Made by a program: the position numbers and the translations under genes
Part shown: positions 26,446 through 35,544 of the stretch, piece after piece
How positions within the stretch are numbered: position 1 is the stretch's first letter
How the letters are laid out: the number at the start of each line of letters is the position of its first letter
The notes under the pieces: model-generated
Told to the model about the DNA's origin: nothing
The model's database searches: none
What the model saw: only the letters and a program-made list of their open reading frames with translations
DNA from: Kumtagia sp044326205
GTDB lineage: Bacteria; Pseudomonadota; Alphaproteobacteria; Rhizobiales; Rhizobiaceae
Length of the DNA stretch: 64,000 nt
Assembly (NCBI RefSeq): GCF_044326205.1
Contig: NZ_JBIRCY010000016.1
Coordinates: 60,056 to 124,055, forward strand
Direction of reading: 5' to 3'

Positions 26446-29040
26446 CTATTCCAGCTTGAGCAGGCGCTCCAGGTAGCTGCGCTCGAGTTCGGGGCTGAGC
26501 GCGTTGCCCAGCCGCTTGCGGATCGCTTCCAGGATCTGGCGCGCGCGCTGCATGTCGATCTCGTCGGGAACCTTGACGGAACTGCCGTCGTCGGGACCGT
26601 TGGTGGCGCGGGGCCTGCCGAGCGGGTCGCGATCGGAGGTCTGCCTGCGGCCGCCTTCCTCGCCGCCGCCCTGGTCGCCTTCCATGGCCTGCTGCATCTG
26701 CTGCATCATGTCCTGAGCGCCCTTGCGCAGCGCCTCCAGCGCGCGGCCCTGCTCGCCGGTGGCGCGGCCACCGTCGCCGTCGCCAAGCGCGCCTTCGGCC
26801 TGGTCCATCGCTTCGCCAGCCTCGCCGAAACCTTCGCCCGGCTGGATGCCCATGCCTTCAAGGCCCTTCATCAGGGCTTCGAGATCGTCTCCAAGCTGGC
26901 CCTGGCCCTGCTGAAGCTGCTTCAGCGCCTCGGCGAACTCTTCCGGGGTCATGCCTTGCCCTTGCTGGCCTTCGCCCTGCTGCCCTTGCTGGCCCTGATT
27001 GCCACGCTGTTGCTGACGGTTCTGGCCGCGCTGCTGCTCGCCGCGCTGCATCTGGTCCATGCGGAACGTCTCGTTCATCATCTCCTGCTGGCGCCGCATG
27101 ATCTCGCCCAGCTTGTTCATCTGCTGGCGCATCTCGCTTTCCTGGCCGCCTTCGCCCGGCCGTTGCTGGCGGCGCGCCTGGAGGTTGTTCATCATGTCCT
27201 GCAACTGCGACAGCAGTTCCTCGGCCTGCTGGCGGTTGCCTGACTTCGCCAGATTCTCGATCTGGTCCATCATGCGTTCCAGATCGCTCTGGCTGAGTTC
27301 CTGGCCGGGTTGCGGCTGCTGCTGGGCCAGGTTGGGATCGCGGGCGGCGCGCTCGGCGAATTCGCGCAGGAATTCGTTCATCGCCTGCCGCAGTTCCTTC
27401 ATCAGCCTGTCGATTTCCTCGTCGCTTGCGCCGTCGCGCAGCGCCTGCTTGAGGGCCTCCTGGGCCTGGCGCAGATTCTTCTCGGCGGTCGACAGGTCAC
27501 CGTCCTCGATCTGGAGCGCCATGTTCCAGAGATAGTCCGAAACGTCGCGCAAGGCGTCGTCGGTGGAGGCAAGCTGCAGCCGGGTGCGGCCGGCCATGAT
27601 GCCGAGATAGTAGGAGGGGTTGTCGAATGTGTCCTCGGGCCGCAGCGTGATCGCGTCGATCAGGTCGACGACGCGCCGCTTCTGATTGGCGTCGAGCGAC
27701 AATATCTTGCGCAGTTCGACGACCGCGCGGGCAAGCGGGTTGGTGAACGGCCGCTCGGGCAGGACGATGGTCTTCGTTTCGGTTTTCGCCTCCTGGCCGG
27801 CATCGTCCACGGTTGACAGTGTCAGCTTGATGCGGCTGCCGGCCCAGACGTGCTCGGTCAGGTCGCGCGTCGCCTTCATGGTGATATCGTGGGCGCCGCG
27901 GCGTGGCACCGACAGCGGCATTTCCGGCGGCCCGTAGAGTGGCCGGGCATCGGCCGCAGGCGTTTCCTCCAACGCGAAATCGGCCTTGGCGGAAGCCGCG
28001 CCGTAGTCGTCCTCGATCTCGTAGCGCAACTCGAAGGCGCCGTTGACCGCGCGCTTCGGCTCATCCGAGAAGCGGATGACCGGCGGCTTGTCGGGAACGA
28101 CGGCGAAGGTCCAGCTACGGACCTCCTGCTCGCCGTCGCCGGCGCGCAGTGCCAGAACGCCGTCCGCCGTCAGCTTGCCTTCGAATTGCCGAGGCGCGGC
28201 CGGTATGTTGAGCGCCGAAGGCGTATCCGACGCAGGGGCCGGCGTTGCGGTATCGGCCAGCGCGACGTCGCGCACCGTGCCGTCCTTGCCGGTGAAGGCC
28301 AGTTGCTCGTCACCCGCGCCGCCGGTCACGCGCAAGGCGACGTCGCTGCCGGTGGGAACGGTGAACAGCGGCGTGTCAGCGTTGTTCTCGGCGGTGAGGA
28401 AGATCGGCGCCTTGCCGGTATAGGGGGGAGGCGTGACCCAGGCGTCGATGCGTGGCGGCAGCGTCTCGGTCAGCGCCACGGCGCGGAAACCGTCTTCCAG
28501 CGAGCCGCCGCGCGGGCCGAAGGAATAAGCGAAGGCGGTGACCAGCAGCAGCACCGCTATCGCCCGCAGGCCCCACGGGTCGCGCTCCGGCACGCCGGTG
28601 CGGGGCAGATCGCTGCCGGCGCCGGCCAGCTTCTCGGCCATCCGCTTCTGGTGTTCGCGCCACAGCGCCTGCGCGAAACCGGTCTCATTGCCGGCGGGAC
28701 GGTCGGTCTGCGCCCGCAAGGGTGTATGGTCCAGCGCGTTCGCCGCCTCGATGCGCCGGTCGATCTCGTCAGGCCGCGGATTGCGGTAGAAACGCAGCGG
28801 ATAAAGCGAGCCTAACGCGGCGAGGGCGACCACCGCCAGCAGGACGAAACGCGCCGTATCCGGCAGCAAGCGGAAGACGCCGAACCAGGATAGGCTGGCG
28901 AAAAGGCTGAGCGTGACGAGCAGCGGAAGGATCAGCGGCCAGAGGCGCTCCAGCATCATCGCCGCGCGCGTCACCAGCCTGGTTCGCTTCAAGCGTCTGG
29001 AAAAAATCGGCTTTTCCGGGTTCGCGAGCGTTTCCTTCAT
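26446..29040 (-). CDS. TIGR02302 family (DUF4175) membrane protein
   Basis: An 864-residue protein. Membrane segments lie near 30-55 and 63-80, with a third near 160-175. A large periplasmic part follows, including WVTPPPYTGKAPIFL near 205. The C-terminal third (about 600-800) is rich in Gln, Gly and Glu with repeated QQ and GQQGQ stretches, likely an extended or coiled region. This architecture is the alphaproteobacterial TIGR02302 family, conserved next to lysA in rhizobia. Function is unknown; envelope maintenance is a reasonable guess given lptM and lysA nearby. Confidence 0.92.
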   Translation of the reverse strand: MKETLANPEKPIFSRRLKRTRLVTRAAMMLERLWPLILPLLVTLSLFASLSWFGVFRLLPDTARFVLLAVVALAALGSLYPLRFYRNPRPDEIDRRIEAANALDHTPLRAQTDRPAGNETGFAQALWREHQKRMAEKLAGAGSDLPRTGVPERDPWGLRAIAVLLLVTAFAYSFGPRGGSLEDGFRAVALTETLPPRIDAWVTPPPYTGKAPIFLTAENNADTPLFTVPTGSDVALRVTGGAGDEQLAFTGKDGTVRDVALADTATPAPASDTPSALNIPAAPRQFEGKLTADGVLALRAGDGEQEVRSWTFAVVPDKPPVIRFSDEPKRAVNGAFELRYEIEDDYGAASAKADFALEETPAADARPLYGPPEMPLSVPRRGAHDITMKATRDLTEHVWAGSRIKLTLSTVDDAGQEAKTETKTIVLPERPFTNPLARAVVELRKILSLDANQKRRVVDLIDAITLRPEDTFDNPSYYLGIMAGRTRLQLASTDDALRDVSDYLWNMALQIEDGDLSTAEKNLRQAQEALKQALRDGASDEEIDRLMKELRQAMNEFLREFAERAARDPNLAQQQPQPGQELSQSDLERMMDQIENLAKSGNRQQAEELLSQLQDMMNNLQARRQQRPGEGGQESEMRQQMNKLGEIMRRQQEMMNETFRMDQMQRGEQQRGQNRQQQRGNQGQQGQQGEGQQGQGMTPEEFAEALKQLQQGQGQLGDDLEALMKGLEGMGIQPGEGFGEAGEAMDQAEGALGDGDGGRATGEQGRALEALRKGAQDMMQQMQQAMEGDQGGGEEGGRRQTSDRDPLGRPRATNGPDDGSSVKVPDEIDMQRARQILEAIRKRLGNALSPELERSYLERLLKLE

Positions 29041-29164
29041 CGGACTTTCCGGTTTCGGCCGGGCACGAAGCCAAGCCTGTAGAGTCGGAAGAATACCAAC
29101 AAACGCGGCAAAGGCGAGGCAGGTTACAGAATCGTGATGTCGCGGGCGGAAATGCGGGGATTTC

Positions 29165-30430
29165 TCAGAGCCACTCGGGCAGCGAATCCAGGCCGATCAA
29201 CTCGTCAAAACTGGTGCGCGGGCGAACGACGTGAAAAGTGTCGCCCTTGACCAGTACTTCCGGCACCAGCAGCCGCGAATTGTAGGTTCCCGCCTGCACC
29301 GCGCCATAGGCGCCGGCGGTGCCGACGGCAATCAGGTCGCCGGAGTCGAGCCTGGGCAGGTCGCGCGACAGGCCGATGTAATCCCCGGTCTCGCAGACGG
29401 GGCCGACGACGTCGACCACCATGCGCGGCGCGTCGACGGGCCGGCGCACCACCGGGAAAATCTCATGGAAGGCGTCGTAGAGGGTCGGGCGGATCAGGTC
29501 GTTCATCGCGGCGTCGACGATCAGGAAATTGCGGGCGTCGCCTTCCTTCACATAGATCACCTCGGAAACGAGGATGCCCGCATTGGCGACGATCAGCCGG
29601 CCCGGTTCGAACATCACCTTGACGCCGAGATGGCCGGCGCGGCGGCGGATGATGTCGGCATAGGCGTCCGGGTGCGGCGGCGGGTCGTTATCGACCCGGT
29701 AGGGCACGCCGAGCCCGCCGCCGAAATCGATGTGATCGATGTGGTGGCCGTCGGCGCGCAGCGTCGCGACCAAGTCGGCGAGGATCGAGAAGGCGTCGTC
29801 GAAAGGCTGCAGATCGGTGATCTGGCTGCCGATATGCATGTCGATGCCGGTCACCTTCAGGCCCGGTAGTTCGGCGGCGCGCGCATAGACCGCGCGGGCG
29901 CGCTGGCGCGGTACACCGAACTTGTTCTCGGCGTTGCCGGTGGATATCTTCTTATGCGTCTTGGCGTCGACGTCCGGATTGATGCGGATCGATACCGGCG
30001 CGACCTTGCCCGCGGCGACGGCGCGCCGTGACAGCAGTTCCAGTTCCGGCTCGGACTCGACGTTGAAGCAGAGGATGCCGGCGGCCAGCGCAAAATCCAT
30101 TTCCCGCGCCGTCTTGCCGACGCCGGAGAACAGGATTTTTTCCGCCGGCACGCCTGCCGCAAGCGCACGGCGCATCTCGCCTTCCGAGACGACATCGGCG
30201 CCGGCGCCGAGTTTTGCCAGCGTGGCAATCACCGCCTGGTTCGAATTCGCCTTCATGGCGTAGCAGACGAGCGAGTCGAGCCCGGTGAACGACTGCTTGA
30301 AGACGTTGTAGTGCCGCTCCAGCGTGGCGGTGGAATAGCAGTAGAACGGCGTGCCGACGGTGCGCGCGATTTCCGGCACCGGCACGTCCTCGGCGTGCAG
30401 CACACCGTCGCGGAATTCAAAATGGTTCAT
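29165..30430 (-). CDS. lysA: diaminopimelate decarboxylase
   Basis: A 421-residue PLP enzyme that converts meso-diaminopimelate to lysine, the last step of lysine synthesis. The PLP Lys60 is in CYAMKANSNQ. HIGSQI near 195, the GGGLGVPY phosphate loop near 235, EPGRLIVANAG near 280, and the late CETGDYIG Cys contributed across the dimer are all present. Length is normal. It follows lptM by 46 bp on the same strand, so the two are one transcript. Confidence 0.98.
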   Translation of the reverse strand: MNHFEFRDGVLHAEDVPVPEIARTVGTPFYCYSTATLERHYNVFKQSFTGLDSLVCYAMKANSNQAVIATLAKLGAGADVVSEGEMRRALAAGVPAEKILFSGVGKTAREMDFALAAGILCFNVESEPELELLSRRAVAAGKVAPVSIRINPDVDAKTHKKISTGNAENKFGVPRQRARAVYARAAELPGLKVTGIDMHIGSQITDLQPFDDAFSILADLVATLRADGHHIDHIDFGGGLGVPYRVDNDPPPHPDAYADIIRRRAGHLGVKVMFEPGRLIVANAGILVSEVIYVKEGDARNFLIVDAAMNDLIRPTLYDAFHEIFPVVRRPVDAPRMVVDVVGPVCETGDYIGLSRDLPRLDSGDLIAVGTAGAYGAVQAGTYNSRLLVPEVLVKGDTFHVVRPRTSFDELIGLDSLPEWL

Positions 30431-30476
30431 CGTCAGGATCCGCGAAGAAGAATGGCCGCAATCTTCGGCGAAAGGG

Positions 30477-30686
30477 TTACTGGATCAGCTTATCGAGAAT
30501 GAACGGCTTGTCCTCGACCGGTTTCTGCGGCTCGGGCGGCAGTGGCTCGCCGGCCTTTTCAGCGTCCTTGCGTGCCTGCACGGCAGCGGCATAGGGCGTA
30601 TCGAGATCGGATTTGCGGCCGCAGGCGGTAGTCGCGCCGAGGGCGGCGATCAAGGCAGCGGAAATTGTGAGGCGTTGAGCAGTCAT
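30477..30686 (-). CDS. lptM: LPS translocon maturation chaperone LptM-like lipoprotein
   Basis: A 69-residue lipoprotein with the lipobox ATTAC at Cys22, followed by GRKSDLDTP, the family signature GxKGxLxxP. LptM (formerly YifL) assists assembly of LptD in the outer membrane in E. coli. The gene is directly upstream of lysA, as in many proteobacteria, which strongly supports the call. The Pro/Glu-rich tail is probably unstructured. Confidence 0.88.
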   Translation of the reverse strand: MTAQRLTISAALIAALGATTACGRKSDLDTPYAAAVQARKDAEKAGEPLPPEPQKPVEDKPFILDKLIQ

Positions 30687-30883
30687 CGAAGTGTCCAGTC
30701 GAGGAGTCGGACGCTCTTAGCGGAGTTTCAAGGGAAATGCACCCCGGAGCGCGCTCGCCTGCAACATCGTGTCGGGAGGGCCGTCGCCTCACGTTTGATA
30801 CTCGGAGCAACTGCAGTCGATATCTCCAGCTTGCGGAAGCTTGCCTTTCTTGCCAGCCTGTTGCGGTAAAGGGAGCGACGTCG

Positions 30884-31279
30884 ATGCGAAGGCTTGGTTG
30901 GGTTGCAATCGGGCTACTGGCTTGGCTCGTTACGCTGGCTGTCGCGTTGGGCCTTGGAGGCGCGGGCCATGGATGGATGGCGCCTTTCTGGCTCTCCACC
31001 GTCCTGATCTTCTTGTATCCGCTGGTATTCGTCAGGCTTTTCGCTTCATCGGCGGCGGCGATAAAGGTCGACCTGGCTATCTTGCTCGTAGCCGCGGTGA
31101 TGGACATTTTCCTCCTCCATAATGCGCTCGTGGCGAAACGTGCATATTTTTTGAGGATTTGGGACTTTTCCGCCAGCGCCGTAAGCCTGTGGATCGGCTT
31201 GTGGGCGGGGTGGCAGGTTCTGGCGATTGTTTCGTTGTTGAAGAAGCGCGGCGGGGAAACGGCGGTGGAGACCTACTGA
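30884..31279 (+). CDS. small four-helix membrane protein, unknown
   Basis: A 131-residue protein with four hydrophobic segments (about 5-25, 30-50, 58-78, 95-118). The ATG at 30884 has GGGAGCG 6 nt upstream; the longer frame from 30737 is unlikely. No conserved polar motif is seen in the membrane. Divergent from lptM-lysA and convergent with argH. I do not recognise the family. Confidence 0.65.
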   Translation: MRRLGWVAIGLLAWLVTLAVALGLGGAGHGWMAPFWLSTVLIFLYPLVFVRLFASSAAAIKVDLAILLVAAVMDIFLLHNALVAKRAYFLRIWDFSASAVSLWIGLWAGWQVLAIVSLLKKRGGETAVETY

Positions 31280-31330
31280 TGTCCATCTTCCATCTGTAGC
31301 AGGGATCGAAAGCCTCTCGATCAGCGGCCC

Positions 31331-32731
31331 TTACGCCTTCGCCAGCCGCTTCTTCCAATACTTCACTTGGCGGCGCACTTCGCTCGGCGCGGTGCCGCCG
31401 AAGGATTTGCGGCTCTGCACCGATTTCGACACGGAGAGCACCGAGAAGACGTCGCCGGTGATGCCTGGATGGATCGCCTTCAACTCGTCCAGCGACAGTT
31501 TTGACAGCGTCGTCTTCATCGTTTCGGCCAGCGCCACGGCGCGGCCGGTGACGTGGTGCGCCTCGCGGAAGGGCAGGCCCAGCGTGCGCACCAGCCAGTC
31601 GGCGAGGTCGGTGGCGGTGGAATGGCCGGAGCCGGCGGCGCGCTTCATGGCTTCGGCATTGACGGTCATGTCGCCGACCATGCCGGTCATGGCCGTCAGC
31701 ATAAGGTCGAGCGTCTCGGCGGCGTCGAAGACGGCCTCCTTGTCCTCCTGCATGTCCTTCGAATAGGTCAGCGGCAGGCCCTTCATCACGGTCAGCAGGC
31801 CGATCAGATGGCCGTTGACGCGGCCCGTCTTGGCGCGCACCAGTTCGGCGGCGTCCGGGTTCTTCTTCTGCGGCATGATCGACGAGCCGGTCGAAAACGA
31901 GTCCGACAGTCTTACGAAGCCGAATTGCGGTGTCGACCAGATGACGATCTCTTCCGCTAGCCGCGACAGGTGGGTCGCGCAGATCGCCGCGATCGACAGG
32001 AACTCCAGCGCGAAATCGCGGTCCGACACGCTGTCCAGCGAATTGCGCGTCGGCTCGCGGAAGCCGAGTGCCTTGGCGGTCCTGTGGCGGTCGATCGGAA
32101 AGCCGGTGCCGGCGAGCGCTGCCGCGCCCAGCGGCGATTCGTCCATGCGTTGGATCGCGTCGCGCACGCGGCTGAGATCGCGGGCAAACATCTCGACATA
32201 GGCCATGCAGTGATGGCCGAAGGTCACCGGCTGTGCCGACTGCATGTGGGTGAAGCCGGGCATCACGGTTGCCGCGTGCTCTTCCGCGCGGGTCAGGAAG
32301 ACAGTGATCAGCCCCTTCAGTGCCTCGGCGACGCGAAAGAGTTCGTCCTTCACCCAGAGGCGGAAATCGACGGCCACCTGATCGTTGCGCGAGCGCGCCG
32401 TGTGCAGGCGGCCGGCGGCGGGGCCGATCAGTTCGGCCAGCCGCGCCTCGACATTCATATGGATGTCTTCCAGTGTAGTCGAGAAGGTGAAGGCGCCGGT
32501 CTCGATCTCTTTCAGAATCGTGTTCAGGCCGTGAGCGATTTTTTCTTGATCGGCAGCCGAAATGATGCCCGTTGCCGCCAGCATTTCAGAATGCGCCAGC
32601 GAGCCGCGAATGTCCTGGGCGTAGAGTTTCCTGTCGAAGCCGATCGAGGCGTTGATCGCCTCCATCACGGCCGCCGGACCCGAGGCAAAACGTCCGCCCC
32701 ACATCGCATTGCTGGCCTTTTTGTCGTTCAT
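31331..32731 (-). CDS. argH: argininosuccinate lyase
   Basis: A 466-residue lyase that splits argininosuccinate to arginine and fumarate. The family signature GSSIMPQKKNPD, with the catalytic Ser, is near residue 280. HTARSRNDQVAVDFRLW near 113 and FTHMQSAQPVTFGHH near 155 match active-site blocks. ATG 32731 gives the family start MNDKKASNAMWGGRF; the longer open frame to 32995 is antisense to tlpA. Only 34 bp separate it from the divergent tlpA start. Confidence 0.97.
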   Translation of the reverse strand: MNDKKASNAMWGGRFASGPAAVMEAINASIGFDRKLYAQDIRGSLAHSEMLAATGIISAADQEKIAHGLNTILKEIETGAFTFSTTLEDIHMNVEARLAELIGPAAGRLHTARSRNDQVAVDFRLWVKDELFRVAEALKGLITVFLTRAEEHAATVMPGFTHMQSAQPVTFGHHCMAYVEMFARDLSRVRDAIQRMDESPLGAAALAGTGFPIDRHRTAKALGFREPTRNSLDSVSDRDFALEFLSIAAICATHLSRLAEEIVIWSTPQFGFVRLSDSFSTGSSIMPQKKNPDAAELVRAKTGRVNGHLIGLLTVMKGLPLTYSKDMQEDKEAVFDAAETLDLMLTAMTGMVGDMTVNAEAMKRAAGSGHSTATDLADWLVRTLGLPFREAHHVTGRAVALAETMKTTLSKLSLDELKAIHPGITGDVFSVLSVSKSVQSRKSFGGTAPSEVRRQVKYWKKRLAKA

Positions 32732-32765
32732 CGTGCTACCCGGGCTCCGGAGATTTTTGAAAAGA

Positions 32766-33485
32766 ATGTCGGACGGCAAGCAAAGAAAACTGATCCCGGC
32801 CTGGCGCGCCATCCTGACCGCCATGGTCGCCGGCGCGCTGGCCGGCGCGGTGGCGGTATATGTCACCGGAGGCTTCTCTGGCAACACGGCGCGGGCGCCT
32901 GCCGTGCCTAGCGAGACGCCGACCACAGCCGCAGCGCCCGCTGGGGAGCCGTCACCCGCAGAAACAGCCTGCGCTGCCAAGTCTGAGACAGCCAAGACGG
33001 TCGCTGCCGCGGCGACCGGTCAGGTCGCGGCGATGCTTCCCGCCGATCCGCCGCAGTCGCTGGCAAAACTTGCATTCAACGGCCCCGACGGCAAGCCGAT
33101 GACGCTGGCCGACCGTGCCGGAAAGACGGTTCTGCTTAATCTATGGGCGACCTGGTGCGCGCCTTGCCGGGCCGAGATGCCGGTGCTGGATGCCTTGCAG
33201 AAGGAAGCCGGCGACGATGGCTTCGAGGTAATCGCGGTCAATGTCGACACCGGCGACGACACCAAGCCAAAAAAGTTCCTGGCGGAGACCGGCGTCGCGG
33301 CGCTCGGCTACTATCGCGACAACACGCTCGACCTGTTCAACGATCTGAAGAAACGCGGGCTGGCGCTCGGCTTGCCGGTGACCCTGCTGATCGATGGGGA
33401 AGGCTGCCTGCTCGCCCATATGAACGGGCCGGCCGAATGGGCAAGCGAAGACGCGAAGAAGCTGATCGCGGCGGCGCGCAACTAA
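32766..33485 (+). CDS. tlpA: TlpA family thiol:disulfide oxidoreductase
   Basis: A 239-residue membrane-anchored thioredoxin-like protein. An N-terminal anchor (AILTAMVAGALAGAVAVYV, about 13-32) is followed by a Pro/Ala/Thr-rich linker, then a thioredoxin fold with the active site WCAPC at about 129-133 and a later cis-Pro region (LGLPVTLLI). TlpA reduces periplasmic Cys in copper and cytochrome oxidase assembly in Bradyrhizobium. It is divergent from argH, an arrangement common in Rhizobiales. The stop overlaps a palindromic repeat. Confidence 0.92.
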   Translation: MSDGKQRKLIPAWRAILTAMVAGALAGAVAVYVTGGFSGNTARAPAVPSETPTTAAAPAGEPSPAETACAAKSETAKTVAAAATGQVAAMLPADPPQSLAKLAFNGPDGKPMTLADRAGKTVLLNLWATWCAPCRAEMPVLDALQKEAGDDGFEVIAVNVDTGDDTKPKKFLAETGVAALGYYRDNTLDLFNDLKKRGLALGLPVTLLIDGEGCLLAHMNGPAEWASEDAKKLIAAARN

Positions 33486-33645
33486 AGCGTGTCGCACCCA
33501 CTCGGCCTCATTCTACCGGGCCGGCTTGGGCCAAATCCATCGGGCTTCGTCTTGTCCGGGCCACCAGCCCGACGTGCGACGAAGCCCTCGACCTTGTCCA
33601 AAACCGTCACCGGCAGAATGACACCGATTGGGTGCAACACGCTTT
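33484..33645. repeat. 162-bp palindromic element after tlpA
   Basis: Ends 33484-33513 and 33616-33645 are inverted repeats with about five mismatches over 30 bp; the outermost 17 bp (AAAGCGTGTCGCACCCA) match with one mismatch. The left end includes the last bases of the tlpA stop codon. The interior has further GC-rich self-complementary stretches. It differs from the RIME-like and 47.8-kb families. Confidence 0.75.
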
Positions 33646-33716
33646 AGACCCATTCCGCTCCCGCTTTACCGGATCGAAAGCGTTCCTCTCCTATACGGTC
33701 GGACAGAGGATGCCGC

Positions 33717-35543
33717 ATGTCCGATGTCTCCGTGCCCGGTTCGAAATTGCGTGTCGGAACGATTGGCGATTCACCAGTTTTGCTCACCTGGCTGGTGGTG
33801 TCGCTGATCCTGTCCGCCCTATGGCTGGCCGGGCATTTTCCGAACGGCGACGTTGACGACCTGCTCAAGGCGCATGAGGTGCGCTTCCTGCTGGACAGCG
33901 GCAATATCTTCGACCGCACCTTGCCCGGCATCCTGCAGCCCGAACCTTTCGTGTCGCACTGGCCGTGGCTGGTCGATCTGCCCTATGCGGCGGTGGCCTT
34001 CGTCCTGAGACCACTTGTCGGCTTGGAGGCCGCGCTGTCGGTCGCATTCTTCACCGTCCCGCTGCTGCTGCTCGCCGGAATCCTGCTCTTCCTGCGCAGG
34101 CTCGTCGGCACCTTCGGCTTCGCCAATCCAGCACTGGTCTTCGTGGCCTCCGTGGTCGTCGCTCTTCGGGCGCTTGCGGAATTCGAGCCTGGCCGCATCG
34201 ACTATCACAATACCCAGATGCTTTTGCTGGTGGCCATCGCCTGGCTCACGATCGTGCCCGGCCGCCGTTCCGCCTTCGCGAGCGGTGTGCTGGCGGCGCT
34301 TGCGCTGGCGACGGGCGTCGAACTCGCCGTGTTCCTGGTGTTGGCGTTTGCCATCCGCGCCTTCGATTTCATATCCGACGGGCGCGATGCGGGCGGGCAG
34401 CTCCAGGTGTTCGGTGCAGCTCTCGGCGCAACAGCCATCATCCTGTTCTTCGCCGTCACCGCGCCCGGCGACTACGCTGTACCGCTGTGCGACCGGTACT
34501 CCTCGCCATTGGCGCTCGGCCTGATCGCCGCCGGAGCAAGTTTCGCGCTTGTGCCGTTCTTCCTCCGCGATGCGGGCTCCGCGCCACGCTTTATCGTTCT
34601 CGCGGCCTGTGGGCTTGTTTCGGCCATCGCGCTGGCAACGCTGTTTCCCGGCTGCTTGGCCGGGCCTTATTCCGGCCTCTCCGACTATGTCCGCGAGCAT
34701 TGGCTGGTCCGGATCTATCAGGAGGCGAGCCTGTTCGGCCGTCGCGATTTCGTGCTTTCGCCGGACCTGCTTTATCTTGCCGCGCCGATGGTCGGCGTGC
34801 TCGGCTCGGTGGTCGCGGCGTTTGTCGCCCGGGGACGCGACCGCGCCTGGGTCGTGATGGCGCTGTTTGCGATCGTGGCGATGGCACATACCGTGCTTTA
34901 TTTCCGCTATCTGCGTTTCATGCCGCTCTTCGCAGGGCCTGGGCTCGCTTACGCGCTTCATTCGATCCTGCCGGCGAATCTGGCGCGCGGATTTGCAGGG
35001 CGTATCGCCGCTCCGAGGATGCGGCTGCTGCCGCTGCTGCCGGGAGTGGTCCTGATACTGGGGCTGGTCGGCTTTCATCTGGCCGACGTTCCACAGTCAG
35101 AAGGCCTAGAAGGCGTTGAAGTCGCCGAGACCTGCATACTCGACGGTCGCGAGCCTTATGTCTGGCCGGCCGGCGGCCGTATCCTCGCGCCGCCGCTGAT
35201 CGGCATCCGCCTGATCTCCGACCCGGGCGTCACTGTGGTAGCCATCCCGTTCCACACCGGCAGCAAAGGTATCGAGCACGCGCTGCGCTTCTTCGATCCA
35301 GCCACGCCCGACCCCCGCGTGATTGCGGAGGAAGCCGAAGCAACCCTCGTCGCCACCTGCGCCTGGCGCGGCGGGCCGCTTCGGCGGATCGAGCAGGAAT
35401 TTCCGCTTGCCGCCAGCCTCATCGAGGGGAGGCCGCCGGCCTGGCTTGCGGAATGTCCCTTGCCGGTCAGCGCGACGCTGCGCGTCTACCGGCTTGCGTC
35501 GGAACCTGCGGATGCCTGTCCGACGATCGGTTCTGGGAACTGA
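33717..35543 (+). CDS. GT-C-like polytopic membrane glycosyltransferase, predicted
   Basis: A 608-residue protein with about twelve membrane segments followed by a periplasmic tail of about 140 residues. The first external loop carries DVDDLLKAHEVRFLLDSGNIFD, like the DxD-type acidic motif of GT-C enzymes, and the next has GRIDYHNTQML, like the DHH-type motif of the STT3/PglB branch. Such enzymes transfer sugars from polyprenyl phosphate donors. The acceptor and donor are unknown, and no sugar pathway gene is adjacent. The tail has paired Cys residues that may form disulfides. Confidence 0.7.
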   Translation: MSDVSVPGSKLRVGTIGDSPVLLTWLVVSLILSALWLAGHFPNGDVDDLLKAHEVRFLLDSGNIFDRTLPGILQPEPFVSHWPWLVDLPYAAVAFVLRPLVGLEAALSVAFFTVPLLLLAGILLFLRRLVGTFGFANPALVFVASVVVALRALAEFEPGRIDYHNTQMLLLVAIAWLTIVPGRRSAFASGVLAALALATGVELAVFLVLAFAIRAFDFISDGRDAGGQLQVFGAALGATAIILFFAVTAPGDYAVPLCDRYSSPLALGLIAAGASFALVPFFLRDAGSAPRFIVLAACGLVSAIALATLFPGCLAGPYSGLSDYVREHWLVRIYQEASLFGRRDFVLSPDLLYLAAPMVGVLGSVVAAFVARGRDRAWVVMALFAIVAMAHTVLYFRYLRFMPLFAGPGLAYALHSILPANLARGFAGRIAAPRMRLLPLLPGVVLILGLVGFHLADVPQSEGLEGVEVAETCILDGREPYVWPAGGRILAPPLIGIRLISDPGVTVVAIPFHTGSKGIEHALRFFDPATPDPRVIAEEAEATLVATCAWRGGPLRRIEQEFPLAASLIEGRPPAWLAECPLPVSATLRVYRLASEPADACPTIGSGN

Positions 35544-35544
35544 T

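Noticed and set aside
26600..27300. Gln/Gly-rich tract in the TIGR02302 gene as a possible sequencing artefact or tandem array
   Set aside because: The frame is intact and this composition is normal for the family; repeats are irregular.
33819..35078. 419-codon minus-strand frame under the GT-C-like gene
   Set aside because: The translation is highly polar (Glu/Gln/His/Arg rich) and is the complement of hydrophobic codons of a membrane protein.
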